Below are positions 52,549-60,766 of a stretch of 64,000 nucleotides of DNA, piece after piece; positions within the stretch are counted from its first letter, which is position 1, and each line of letters begins with the position of its first letter. Both the position numbers and the translations under genes were made by a program. Origin of the DNA: Bisbaumannia salifodinae (GTDB lineage: Bacteria > Pseudomonadota > Gammaproteobacteria > Pseudomonadales > Halomonadaceae); assembly GCF_039522585.1 (NCBI RefSeq), contig NZ_BAAADR010000021.1, one strand, 5' to 3'. Below the pieces are notes generated by a model. It searched no databases. It had not been told where the DNA came from and saw only the letters and a list, made by a program, of their open reading frames with translations.

Positions 52549-52574
52549 AAGCGGCGCCTCGCAGGGCGCCGCTT
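52549..52574. terminator. Terminator between I78 and thioesterase genes
   Basis: AAGCGGCGCC (52549-52558) pairs perfectly with GGCGCCGCTT (52565-52574), six-base loop. Six A precede the left arm, so on the minus strand it ends in a T run and serves the thioesterase gene best. Confidence 0.82.
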
Positions 52575-52596
52575 CGCTTGCACGGGAGTGGGGCGC

Positions 52597-53121
52597 TCAG
52601 TGGGTCTCGGCGCCGTAGTGCTGCTCCGCATAGTGGTTCTCGTGGGTGCGCCGCGCCTCCTCCTCGGCCTGCTTGCGCAGCTTCTTGCGCAGCGCCGCCT
52701 TCTCGAAGCGCAGTTTCTGCATCGGTGTCTCCAGGTTGAGGGGCGGTACCTCCACCGGGGCGCCCGCCTCGTCCACCGCCACCATGGTCAGGTAGCAGCT
52801 GTTGGTATGGCGGATCACCTTGTCGCGGATATTCTCCGCCACCACTTTGACGCCCACCTCCATGGAGGAGCGGCCCACATGATTGACCGAGGCCAGGAAG
52901 GTCACCAGCTCGCCCACATGGATGGGTTGCTTGAACAGCACCTGGTCCACCGAGAGGGTCACCACATAGCTGCCGGAGTAGCGGCTGGCGCAGGCATAGG
53001 CCACCTCGTCGAGCTTCTTGAGAATGGCGCCGCCATGCACCTTACCGCTGAAATTGGCCATATCGGGGGTCATCAGTACGGTCATGGCCAGCTCGTGCTG
53101 GCGGGGCATATCGTCGGTCAC
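52597..53121 (-). CDS. Acyl-CoA thioesterase (hot-dog fold, YciA/BACH-like)
   Basis: 174 residues from GTG at 53121, which has GGAG at correct spacing; the ATG at 53109 lacks one. The catalytic hot-dog motif is MANFSGKVHGGAILKKLDEVAY, followed by VDQVLFKQPIHVGELV. A charged C-terminal helix (LRFEKAALRKKLRKQAEEEARR) extends past the fold. It releases fatty acids from CoA. It lies downstream of AtoE on the same strand, which suggests linked short-chain acyl metabolism. Confidence 0.87.
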   Translation of the reverse strand: MTDDMPRQHELAMTVLMTPDMANFSGKVHGGAILKKLDEVAYACASRYSGSYVVTLSVDQVLFKQPIHVGELVTFLASVNHVGRSSMEVGVKVVAENIRDKVIRHTNSCYLTMVAVDEAGAPVEVPPLNLETPMQKLRFEKAALRKKLRKQAEEEARRTHENHYAEQHYGAETH

Positions 53122-53188
53122 AGGGAGGCTCCGGGGAGAGTGGAATTGCCCTTGAGGATAACCGCTTCCCGTCCCCGCTGCATGGCCG

Positions 53189-53216
53189 GTGGCGCCGACA
53201 GGCATATTGGCGCCAC
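53189..53216. terminator. Hairpin after atoE
   Basis: GTGGCGCC (53189-53196) pairs with GGCGCCAC (53209-53216), 12-base loop, 16 bases past the atoE stop on the minus strand. There is no T run. Confidence 0.5.
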
Positions 53217-53231
53217 TTCTGGCACAGCAGA

Positions 53232-54542
53232 TTATAGATAGGTCAGCAGCAGTCCGATAATGGCCCCGGTGACCAACAGCTGTATCAGGCAGAAGCCCAT
53301 GATGTCCCTGGCCTTGAGGCCGGCGATGGCCAGCACCGGCAGCGCCCAGAAGGGTTGCAGCAGGTTGGTCCAGGCGTCGCCCCAGGCCACCGCCATGGCC
53401 ACCCGGGGGATATCCGCGCCCAGGGCCTCGGCGGCGGGCAGCATCACCGGCGCCTGGACCGCCCACTGGCCGCCCCCGGAGGGCACGAAGAGGTTGACCA
53501 CGCCGGCGCTGATAAAGGACCAGAAGGGCAGGGTCTGGGCGCTGGCGAAGGCCACGAAGCCCTCAGAGAGACTCTGGGCCAGCCCCGACTGCACCATGAT
53601 CGCCATGATGCCGGCATAGAAGGGGAACTGGATGACGATACCGGCGCCGCCTTTGATCGCCTCCTGCAGGCTGATCAGCAGGTTACGCGGAGTGCGGTGG
53701 AGCACGATGGCCAGGAACAGGAACAGGAAGTTGACGATATTGAGGTTGAGGCCGCCGCCGCGCAGCAGGAAGTGATCGGCTAGGAAGAGCAGGCCGGGGA
53801 TGCCCACCAGCCAGGCCAGGCCGCGGCTGTTCTCCAGGCGATCCGCCGGACGGTGGTGGGTCATCCCCGCCTGGCCGGGCTCCTCCAGCAGGGCCGGATC
53901 GACATAGACGCTCTCCCTGTCGTCGGGAAGCATCAGCCGGTTGACCAGGGGCACGACGACGAAGAGCGCCGCCACGATGGCCAGGTTGAACCAGGCGAAG
54001 ATGGTCTCGGAGGTGCCCACCACGCCGATGCGGTCGACGGTGAAGTGCCCTTCGGTGGCGATGGTCAGGGGAATGGAGCCGGCCAGGCCGCCGTGCCAGA
54101 CCACGAAACCGGAGTAGGCGCTGGCGATCAGCAGCCGATAATCGACGCGGATCTGGCGTGCCAGCTCCTTGGCGAACAGCGCCCCCACCACCAGCCCGAA
54201 GCCCCAGTTGATCCAGCTGGCGGCCAGCGAGACCAGGGTAACCAGGACGATGGCCCCCGCGGCATTGCCGGCCTTGCCCGCCAGGCGCTGCAACAGGCGC
54301 TTCACCGGCGGGGTGTTGGCCAGCATGAAGCCGGTCACCAGCACCAGCAACATCTGCATGGAGAAGGTCAGCAGGTTCCAGAAGCCGTCGCCCCACATGC
54401 GCATCACCGCCAGCGGGGTCTGGCGCTCCACGGCGATGGCCGCGGCGGCGGCCACCAGGGTCAGCAGCAGGACGAAGACATAGGGGTCGGGGAGATAGCG
54501 TTCGACCAGCTTCACCGCCGGCCGCGACAGGAACTTGAGCAT
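53232..54542 (-). CDS. atoE: Short-chain fatty acid transporter (AtoE family)
   Basis: 436 residues, about 12 membrane spans. It has the family start VERYLPDPYVFVLLLTLVA, WINWGFGLVVGALFAKELA, SGFVVWHGGLAGSIPLTIA and the C-terminal VNLFVPSGGGQWAVQAPVML. AtoE takes up short-chain fatty acids such as acetoacetate or butyrate. No ato pathway genes adjoin it apart from the thioesterase downstream. Confidence 0.9.
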   Translation of the reverse strand: MLKFLSRPAVKLVERYLPDPYVFVLLLTLVAAAAAIAVERQTPLAVMRMWGDGFWNLLTFSMQMLLVLVTGFMLANTPPVKRLLQRLAGKAGNAAGAIVLVTLVSLAASWINWGFGLVVGALFAKELARQIRVDYRLLIASAYSGFVVWHGGLAGSIPLTIATEGHFTVDRIGVVGTSETIFAWFNLAIVAALFVVVPLVNRLMLPDDRESVYVDPALLEEPGQAGMTHHRPADRLENSRGLAWLVGIPGLLFLADHFLLRGGGLNLNIVNFLFLFLAIVLHRTPRNLLISLQEAIKGGAGIVIQFPFYAGIMAIMVQSGLAQSLSEGFVAFASAQTLPFWSFISAGVVNLFVPSGGGQWAVQAPVMLPAAEALGADIPRVAMAVAWGDAWTNLLQPFWALPVLAIAGLKARDIMGFCLIQLLVTGAIIGLLLTYL

Positions 54543-54601
54543 GGCATATTCGCTTGTTGTGATATGGACTATCGCAACATAGCCGAATTATCCCCTTGCA
54601 C

Positions 54602-54690
54602 GCTATCGACCTTGGTCAGGCGCCTCGCGCCAGTGGTGGCGCCGGTAATGGAGGTGGTGTGGGTAGCAGCCGCCCGGGGGCGCCGAGCGC
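54602..54690 (-). pseudogene. Duplicated 3' end of the MATE gene
   Basis: 54602-54655 repeats 54736-54789 with a single mismatch. The match continues to 54690 against 54815 with a 9-base insertion. Read on the minus strand it encodes the last 16 residues of the MATE protein, LHYRRHHWREAPDQGR, and its stop. It has no start and lies 46 bases beyond the real gene end, between it and atoE. Confidence 0.85.
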
Positions 54691-54736
54691 CTCGGGGGGA
54701 ATGCCGGGTAAGGCCAGTTTCTGACCGATGCTTCGG

Positions 54737-56065
54737 CTATCGACCCTGGTCAGGCGCCTCGCGCCAGTGGTGGCGCCGGTAATGGAGGTAATAGCCGCCC
54801 AGGGTCGCCGAGCGCACCAGGGTAAACAGCGTAAAGGCCAGCCACAGGCCGTGGTTGCCGAGCCCCTGGGTCAGCCACCAGCAGGGCAGGTAGGCGGCCA
54901 GGGCCACGAAGATGCTGTTGCGCATCTCGCGGCTGGCGGTGGCGCCGATAAAGACTCCGTCGAGCAGATAGCTCCAGACCGCCAGCAGCGGCATCAGGAT
55001 CACCCAGGGCAGGTAGTGGGCCGCACTGGCGCGCACCTCCGGCAGGTCGGTGAGCAGGGCGATCAGCGTGGGTCCGCCCAGCCAGAAGGCCAGGCTGGCC
55101 AGGGCGGCGGTCAACAGCGAGAAGCGGGTGGCGCCGGCCACGGCGGCGCGGAACTCGTCCCAGCGCCCGCGCCCCACGGCGCGCCCGGTGAGGGCCTCGG
55201 CGGCATGGGCGAAGCCGTCCAGACCGTAGCTGGTCAGCATGATGAACTGCAGCAGCACCGCATTGGCGGCGAGGATGGTATCGCCCTGGCTGGCGCCCTG
55301 GGCGGTGAAGAAGGCCATGGCGAAGAGCAGCCCCAGGGTGCGCACGAAGAGGTGGCCATTGACCCGGATCAGCTCGCCATAGGCGGACAGTCGCCACAGT
55401 CGTTGAGTGTCGAGGCGACCGCCCAGGCCGCGCAGCTGGCGGCTCACCAGCCACAGGCCGAAGGCCAGGGCGCCGTAGTCGGCGATGGCCGAGGCCAGGG
55501 CCACGCCGTTGCTGGTCATGCCCAGGCCGATCACGAACCACAGGTCGAGGAGGATATTGAGGCCGTTGGTCAGCACCAGGATCATCAGCGTGACCCGCGA
55601 GTTCTGCTGGCCCAGGAACCAGCCCAGGATGGCGTAATTGGCCAGCACCGCCGGCGCCGAGACGATACGGATCCGGGCATACTCCCGGGCCAGCTCGGTG
55701 GCCGCCTCGCTGCCGTCCAACAGCCACAGGCCCAGCTCGATCAAGGGCCGCGAGAGCAGGATCAGCGCCAGGCCGATCCCCACCGCCAGCACCAGGGACT
55801 GGCCCAGCAGGGTGCGCACCTCGCCGTCATCGCCACGGCCCAGGGCCTGGGCGGTCAGGCCGGTGGTGCCCATGCGCAGGAAACCGAAGCCCCAGTAGAG
55901 GAAGCCGAACAGGGTGGCCCCCAGGGTCACCCCGGCCAGGTAGCGGGAGTCGGGCAGGTGCCCCACCACGGCGGTATCCACCAGGCCCAGCAGGGGCACG
56001 GTGATATTCGACAGGATGATCGGCCAGGCCAGCAGCCAGATGCGGCGATTGTCGGCGAGGGGCAC
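54737..56065 (-). CDS. MATE family efflux protein (DinF subgroup)
   Basis: 442 residues, 12 membrane spans in two halves. The DinF-type start is IWLLAWPIILSNITVPLLGLVDTAVVG, with GTTGLTAQALGRGD and the second-half LTSYGLDGFAHAAEALTGRAVG. MATE pumps expel cationic drugs by sodium or proton exchange; DinF members are linked to DNA damage or oxidative stress. Its last 80 bases are duplicated just downstream. Confidence 0.9.
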   Translation of the reverse strand: MPLADNRRIWLLAWPIILSNITVPLLGLVDTAVVGHLPDSRYLAGVTLGATLFGFLYWGFGFLRMGTTGLTAQALGRGDDGEVRTLLGQSLVLAVGIGLALILLSRPLIELGLWLLDGSEAATELAREYARIRIVSAPAVLANYAILGWFLGQQNSRVTLMILVLTNGLNILLDLWFVIGLGMTSNGVALASAIADYGALAFGLWLVSRQLRGLGGRLDTQRLWRLSAYGELIRVNGHLFVRTLGLLFAMAFFTAQGASQGDTILAANAVLLQFIMLTSYGLDGFAHAAEALTGRAVGRGRWDEFRAAVAGATRFSLLTAALASLAFWLGGPTLIALLTDLPEVRASAAHYLPWVILMPLLAVWSYLLDGVFIGATASREMRNSIFVALAAYLPCWWLTQGLGNHGLWLAFTLFTLVRSATLGGYYLHYRRHHWREAPDQGR

Positions 56066-56167
56066 TAGACTTCCCTGAGAGGCTGATAAGGGCAGGCAGG
56101 ATAGCCTTGGCGCGGGGGAGGCACAAATCGTCCCGCCGCGATGGTCGTGATGAGGGGGGAAGGACGG

Positions 56168-56500
56168 ATGCGTGGATTCAAGCGAACGCTAATGATGATC
56201 GGGATGGCGCTGGTGCTGGCTCTCGGCAGCGGCGCCGTGGGGGCCCAGGATCGCTATATGGAGCAGCGCCTGGAGGCGCGCCCCAGTGGCGGTGCCATGG
56301 TGGCGGATGCGCTGATCGGCCGCCCGTTGCTGGTGGTGGCGACCCTGGGGGGTACGGCGGTGTTCCTGGTGTCGTTGCCCTTCACGGCGCTGGGGGGCAA
56401 TGTGGATGCGGCGGCGGAGACCCTGATCCGTACGCCGGCGGAGGCGACCTTCCGGCGCTGCCTGGGGTGCAGCGTCAGCAAGCGCGCCGACGAGCTATAG
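56168..56500 (+). CDS. Conserved membrane-associated protein of unknown function
   Basis: 110 residues from the ATG at 56168, which has GAAGGA upstream. A signal peptide ends near GAVGAQ, leaving DRYMEQRLEARPSGGAMVAD. One further hydrophobic segment is LLVVATLGGTAVFLVSLPFTALGGN. I have seen similar small proteins in halophilic and pseudomonad genomes without function. It stands alone between the MATE pump and the ferredoxin. Confidence 0.65.
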   Translation: MRGFKRTLMMIGMALVLALGSGAVGAQDRYMEQRLEARPSGGAMVADALIGRPLLVVATLGGTAVFLVSLPFTALGGNVDAAAETLIRTPAEATFRRCLGCSVSKRADEL

Positions 56501-56520
56501 TCCCTACCGCGTCAAAGATA

Positions 56521-56557
56521 ACGCCGGCATCCTCTCTCGGGAAGAGGACGCCGGCGT
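56521..56557. terminator. Bidirectional terminator between the unknown gene and the ferredoxin gene
   Basis: A 15-bp stem with one A-C mismatch (56521-56535 with 56543-56557) and a 7-base loop, in the space between two convergent genes. No long T run. Confidence 0.8.
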
Positions 56558-56577
56558 CGTCGTGATGATAGGGCGGT

Positions 56578-56826
56578 TCAGGCCGCGGTGATGCGCTGGT
56601 ACTTCTCCATCAGCTGTTCCCGGCTCTCCTCGCGTTCGGGATCCAGGGGGATGCAGTCCACCGGGCAGACCTGCTGGCACTGGGGTTCGTCGAAGTGGCC
56701 GACGCACTCGGTACACAGCGCCGGGTCGATCACATAGATCTCTTCCCCCGGCGAGATGGCGCCATTGGGGCATTCGGGTTCGCAGACGTCGCAGTTGATG
56801 CACTCGTCGGTGATCATCAGGGCCAT
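56578..56826 (-). CDS. yfhL: YfhL family 2[4Fe-4S] ferredoxin
   Basis: 82 residues with two cluster motifs. The first has Cys9, Cys12, Cys15 and Cys19; the second has Cys38 and Cys41, an eight-residue insertion to Cys50, then Cys54 and Cys58. The extended spacing is that of Allochromatium-type/YfhL ferredoxins with very low potential. It follows coaD on the same strand, the usual gammaproteobacterial arrangement, with 33 bases between. Confidence 0.92.
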   Translation of the reverse strand: MALMITDECINCDVCEPECPNGAISPGEEIYVIDPALCTECVGHFDEPQCQQVCPVDCIPLDPEREESREQLMEKYQRITAA

Positions 56827-56859
56827 GGGGCTACCTCAGAGAATTCCCGAGTCATTGAC

Positions 56860-57339
56860 TCAGGTATTGTAATGCGCTTTTAAGGCCTCGACGACCCTGG
56901 GATGCACCAGCTTGGAGACATCGCCGCCCAGGTTGGCGATCTCCCGCACGATGGTGGAGGAGATATAGGAATTCTGCACCTCGGGGGTGAGGAAGAGGCT
57001 CTCCACGTCCGGGGCCTGGGCGCGATTCATATTGGCCAGCTGCAGCTCGTACTCGAAGTCGGAGACGGCGCGTAGCCCGCGCAGGATGATGCGCGCCTGC
57101 TGGGTCTCGAGGAACTCGGTAAGCAGTCCCGAGAAGCCCACCACCTCCACATTGTCGAGGTGGCCCACCACGGCCTGGGCCAAGCCGATCCGGGCATCCA
57201 GGTCGAGGGTCGGGCGCTTGCCGGGACTGGCGGCGATGGCCACGATCACCCGGTCGAACATGCGCGCGGCGCGCTCGATCAGGTCGGTATGGCCATTGGT
57301 GATGGGGTCGAAGGTGCCGGGATAGACCACGGTGTTCAT
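56860..57339 (-). CDS. coaD: Phosphopantetheine adenylyltransferase
   Basis: CoaD makes dephospho-CoA from 4'-phosphopantetheine and ATP. The 159-residue protein has the nucleotidyltransferase start VVYPGTFDPITNGHTDLI, with His in NGH at the active site, and the late ISSTIVREIA motif. The start ATG at 57339 begins MNTVVYPG as in homologues; residues upstream in frame are unconserved. Confidence 0.95.
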   Translation of the reverse strand: MNTVVYPGTFDPITNGHTDLIERAARMFDRVIVAIAASPGKRPTLDLDARIGLAQAVVGHLDNVEVVGFSGLLTEFLETQQARIILRGLRAVSDFEYELQLANMNRAQAPDVESLFLTPEVQNSYISSTIVREIANLGGDVSKLVHPRVVEALKAHYNT

Positions 57340-57475
57340 GGGCGATGTCCTGTGCCGATCATCGGGGGCGGGCCTCAGGGTAGCGAAGGCGCCCCGCGGC
57401 GACAATGTTATCGCCGGGGGCTAGGCTTCGCCTTGTCCCCGGCGCTTATCTCGGCCGAGGCGGGTGACGGACTCT

Positions 57476-59380
57476 TCAGTCGTCGAGGCGGCCGAAGGGG
57501 TTGTCCACCGTCAGGGAGACCGGCTGGGCGTAGCCGGGGATGCGCAGCTCGTGGTCGTCGATCTCCAGTTCCGGCCCCTCCAGCACCCCTTCGCCGAAGC
57601 GATACTGGACGCGGAACTGGCCCTGGTCGGCCTGTGCCCAGTAGGCGCCGGCGGTGGCCTCGGTGGCGTCGCGTTTGGCGCGCCATTCGGCCATGGCGGC
57701 GGCGCCGTGGCGCTGCTCCAGCAGCCGTTCGGTGGCCCGCGGCGAGAGCACCAGGCCGGTGGCGTTGTTGCCGCCGAAGCCCTTGGCATTGATCAGGCTG
57801 GCATCGGCGTCGAAGGCCCGGGGCGTGCGCGAGAAGGTCAGGCGCTCGGCATGCACGTCGTCGGCCACCGCATCCAGGGTGGGGATGCCCGGCAGCAGGC
57901 CATGGGCGAAGCTGCCCAGGGCGCTGGCGACCTGGTCGCCGGCGGCGCTGCCCTGGGAGTGGCCCACGAAGGCCTTCACCGCCACCACCGGCCAGGCCTC
58001 GATGCCGTAGGCCGCGGCGATGCGATCGAAGACATGGGACTCGGTGATCCGGTTCTTCGGCGTGCTGGTGCCATGGGCATGCAGGAAGGTGCGATGACGC
58101 AGGCCCTCCTCGCCGAGGATCTCCCGGGCCAGGGCGGCGGCTTTGCCCAGGGTGATGTAGTTGCCGATGCCGGGCGCCGAGATGGAGCGCTTCCAGCCGT
58201 CGGCGTTGGCGAAGACGCCGGGCACGGAGCCCAGGATACGCGCGCCCACCTCCAGGGCCAGGGCGTCATCCATCAGCAGCACGAACTGGCTGGCCTCGGC
58301 GATGGTAAAGCCGCAGTTGCGGGCGAAGGGCCGGCAGGCGCGCTGGTAATCCTCGTCGGTGAGCAGCTCCAGGGCATCCAGGGCCTTGAGGCTGTCGTCG
58401 TCGGCCAGGGCGCCCATGGCACGGAAGCCCTCGATGATCTCCGGGGTGATGGGCGCGTCCGAGGTGCCCACCATCACCACCCGGCGGCGGCCGCTGCGGA
58501 TATCCTCCACCCCCAGGCGCAGGTTGTAGAGGAAGCTGGCGCAGGCACCCTGGATGGCGCCGGTGGGGCCGACGCTGCCCAGCACATAGGCATTGAGGAA
58601 GTCGGCGGGCATCTGGCCATAGCCCAGGGGCATCTGCTTGGAGGTGGCGCGATTGCCGGAAACGAAACTCTTGAGCAGGCCGCCCCAGCCGGCGTCATCC
58701 AGTTGGCCGATGGAGTTGCCGGCATAGACGGCGATGGCGTCCGGGTCGAGGCGGTCGCGCAATGCTTCCCACGCCAGGCCGCTGTCGCCCAGGCAGTCGG
58801 AGGCGCCGAACACCGCCATGGAGAGGCCCCGGGGGTGGTGCACGCTACGGTAGAGGCTCTCCGGCTCGAAGCCGCTGGGCAACTGGCCGGCGGCCCGCAC
58901 CTGGGCGGCGCGGCGTTCCGGTAGCAGCACATCGAGATGGCCGGCGGGGACGGTGACCTCCACCTGGCGGCGGTCGAGTTCGCGCACCTGCCAGGTCTCC
59001 GGCAGCGCCTCGGGGAGCTGACGGCGGCGCAGCCGAAACACCAGGGGCGCCTCGATATCGAGACGCGCCTGGCGATTGGCGGGGATGCCGTCGGCGCCGA
59101 AACGGGGATCCTCGATGCGCCGGATCAGGGTGTGGTCGAGAATGCGCTGGCGGTAGCGCTCGACGACCTCGGCGGCAGCGAGGGGCTGGCCGCCGTCATC
59201 GCGCCACTGGCCATCGGAGGCGCCGGCCAGGCGCATCAGGGCGGCCAGGCCGAGCAGCGTTTCGGCCTGGGCGGATTCGGGCAGGGCCTCGAGGATGGAG
59301 CGGCGATAGGCCTGGTGCCCCGAGGTTCTGCCGGCGGCATTGACGCCCCCCATGCCGACGATCACCGGTAAGTGTGACAA
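57476..59380 (-). CDS. fabY: Beta-ketoacyl-ACP synthase FabY
   Basis: 634 residues from a TTG at 59380 with GAGGAAT upstream, beginning LSHLPVIVGMGGVNAAGRTS like Pseudomonas aeruginosa FabY (PA5174). FabY condenses acetyl-CoA with malonyl-ACP to start fatty acid synthesis in organisms where FabH is absent or minor. The catalytic Cys280 lies in AIQGACASFLYN and the histidines in FLHAHGTSTPKN and VKAFVGHSQG. No ATG fits the start well; the next ATG upstream adds 28 residues. A palindrome and promoter lie about 120 bases upstream. Confidence 0.9.
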   Translation of the reverse strand: MSHLPVIVGMGGVNAAGRTSGHQAYRRSILEALPESAQAETLLGLAALMRLAGASDGQWRDDGGQPLAAAEVVERYRQRILDHTLIRRIEDPRFGADGIPANRQARLDIEAPLVFRLRRRQLPEALPETWQVRELDRRQVEVTVPAGHLDVLLPERRAAQVRAAGQLPSGFEPESLYRSVHHPRGLSMAVFGASDCLGDSGLAWEALRDRLDPDAIAVYAGNSIGQLDDAGWGGLLKSFVSGNRATSKQMPLGYGQMPADFLNAYVLGSVGPTGAIQGACASFLYNLRLGVEDIRSGRRRVVMVGTSDAPITPEIIEGFRAMGALADDDSLKALDALELLTDEDYQRACRPFARNCGFTIAEASQFVLLMDDALALEVGARILGSVPGVFANADGWKRSISAPGIGNYITLGKAAALAREILGEEGLRHRTFLHAHGTSTPKNRITESHVFDRIAAAYGIEAWPVVAVKAFVGHSQGSAAGDQVASALGSFAHGLLPGIPTLDAVADDVHAERLTFSRTPRAFDADASLINAKGFGGNNATGLVLSPRATERLLEQRHGAAAMAEWRAKRDATEATAGAYWAQADQGQFRVQYRFGEGVLEGPELEIDDHELRIPGYAQPVSLTVDNPFGRLDD

Positions 59381-59498
59381 GCCGGATTCCTCGTTGTGCT
59401 GTTTGATCTTGGAGTCATATTTGAGTAGGAGCGGATGATAGCACTCCGGCTTCGCCCCCGTCATGCGGGGCTCGTGGCCGGGAAGTAGAAAAGGCTTA

Positions 59499-59510
59499 AA
59501 ACAAGTGTTT
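59499..59510. promoter_or_regulatory. Short palindrome overlapping a promoter in the fabY/trmB divergent region
   Basis: AAACAAGTGTTT is a dyad (AAACA, TGTTT around AG). Its right end overlaps the -35 hexamer at 59509. It may be an operator for a fatty-acid regulator, since it stands 119 bases from fabY, but no consensus can be matched. Confidence 0.35.
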
Positions 59511-59537
59511 GAAAGCGCCTCCTGGTCGAGCTATCAT
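59509..59537 (+). promoter_or_regulatory. Strong sigma-70 promoter before trmB
   Basis: TTGAAA (59509-59514), exactly 17 bases, then TATCAT (59532-59537). A transcript would start near 59544. Confidence 0.7.
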
Positions 59538-59543
59538 GAAACG

Positions 59544-59604
59544 GCTGTTTGAGTCATACGAGTTGGTGTTGGCGCGTCCCTTCCTGTGGATGCGCCGTTT
59601 TTTT
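59544..59604 (+). ncRNA. Short transcript unit (small RNA or attenuated trmB leader)
   Basis: The promoter at 59509-59537 and the terminator at 59571-59604 bound a predicted RNA of about 60 bases. It ends 51 bases before trmB. It may be a free small RNA or a leader in which read-through sets trmB expression. No gene on this strand upstream would need this terminator. Confidence 0.45.
59571..59604 (+). terminator. Rho-independent terminator upstream of trmB
   Basis: GGCGCGTCC (59571-59579) pairs with GGATGCGCC (59588-59596), nine pairs with one G-T, followed by G and seven T. A textbook plus-strand terminator. Confidence 0.85.
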
Positions 59605-59655
59605 ATCGGCCCGCATTGCTAGAATAGGCGCTCACTCTTGCTCTGGCCCGATGCC

Positions 59656-60345
59656 ATGGATGCCAACTCCCGCGTTATCGTTTCCAATCAGACGGGGCCC
59701 CATGAGGATCTGGCGCGCCGCGTGGCGCGGGCCCTGACGCACCCGCTGCGCAAGCCGGTGGCCGAGCATACCCGGGCCGCCTTCGCCGCGGCCCAGGCCT
59801 GGCTCGCCGACCAGCACAAGCCGCTGATCCTCGACTCGGGCTGCGGGGTGGGCCTGTCCACCCGCGAACTGGCGCGGCGCTTCCCCGACCACGCACTGAT
59901 CGGGGTCGATCGCAGCGAGAGTCGCCTGAGCCGAGAGCATGGCGAGCTTCCCGCCAATGCCCGGCTGGTGCGCGCCGACCTGGTGGATTTCTGGCGCCTG
60001 GCCCTGGACGCGGGCTGGCGCCCCGAGCGCCACTACCTGCTCTACCCCAACCCCTATCCCAAGGCGGCCCACCTCAAGCTGCGCTGGCAGGGCCATCCGG
60101 TGCTGCCGGCCCTGCTGGGGCTGGGCGGGCGCCTGGAGCTGCGCTCCAACTGGCGGCTCTATGCGGAGGAGTTCGCCCTGGCTCTGGGCCAGGCCACCGG
60201 CATCACCGCCGAGGTGGCGGCCTATCGGCCCGACGGGGAGGCCTACCTGACTCCCTTCGAGCGCAAGTATCACCTCAGCGGCCAGGCCCTGTGGCGGCTG
60301 GTGGCCGAGCTGCCCCATGATCCCGGGCTGATGCCCCGGCCCTGA
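59656..60345 (+). CDS. trmB: tRNA (guanine-N7)-methyltransferase-like protein (TrmB family)
   Basis: 229 residues of a SAM-dependent Rossmann methyltransferase. It has the SAM loop ILDSGCGVGLSTRELA, the acidic strand LIGVDRSESRL and the TrmB-type substrate motif YPNPYPKAAHLKLRW, which in classic TrmB reads PDPWxKxRHxKRR. The differences suggest a divergent member. TTG at 59638 or ATG at 59656 may be the start; neither has a good ribosome site. It would methylate G46 of tRNAs. Confidence 0.75.
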   Translation: MDANSRVIVSNQTGPHEDLARRVARALTHPLRKPVAEHTRAAFAAAQAWLADQHKPLILDSGCGVGLSTRELARRFPDHALIGVDRSESRLSREHGELPANARLVRADLVDFWRLALDAGWRPERHYLLYPNPYPKAAHLKLRWQGHPVLPALLGLGGRLELRSNWRLYAEEFALALGQATGITAEVAAYRPDGEAYLTPFERKYHLSGQALWRLVAELPHDPGLMPRP

Positions 60346-60411
60346 CGCCCGTCCCCGGCTCGGCTAGAATGGGCCGCCGATCCGGGCACCGCCGTGACAA
60401 GGAGTCTTCCC

Positions 60412-60741
60412 ATGGCCTACCTCTATCTGGCCCTGGCGATCATCGCCGAAGTGGCCGCCACCAGCGCCCTCAAGGCCTCCCAGGAGTTTACCCGCCTGGG
60501 CCCCAGCCTGATCGTGGTGGGCGGCTATGCCAGCGCCTTCTATCTGCTGACCCTGGTGCTGCGCACCCTGCCGGTGGGTATCGCCTACGCCTTCTGGGCC
60601 GGCCTGGGCATCGTCCTGGTGACCCTGGTGGCCATGCTGGTCTACGGCCAGAAACCCGACCTGCCCGCCATCCTGGGGATCCTGCTGATCGTCGCCGGGG
60701 TGGTGGTGATCCAGGCCTTTTCACAGATCTCGCCCCACTAA
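60412..60741 (+). CDS. Small multidrug resistance (SMR) efflux protein
   Basis: 109 residues with four membrane helices and the essential membrane glutamate Glu13 in IIAEVAATSALK. VGIAYAFWAGLGIVLV is the third-helix signature. SMR pumps work as dimers, exchanging protons for quaternary ammonium, guanidinium or polyamine cations. AAGGAGT is 8 bases before the ATG. dacB follows 25 bases on. Confidence 0.92.
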   Translation: MAYLYLALAIIAEVAATSALKASQEFTRLGPSLIVVGGYASAFYLLTLVLRTLPVGIAYAFWAGLGIVLVTLVAMLVYGQKPDLPAILGILLIVAGVVVIQAFSQISPH

Positions 60742-60766
60742 ATCCGATCTTCGCGGACACTCCCTT

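Noticed and set aside
59536..59622. 28-codon frame starting MKRLFESYELVL before trmB
   Set aside because: Its ATG overlaps the -10 hexamer of the predicted promoter, so it would lack a leader and ribosome site. The terminator lies inside it.
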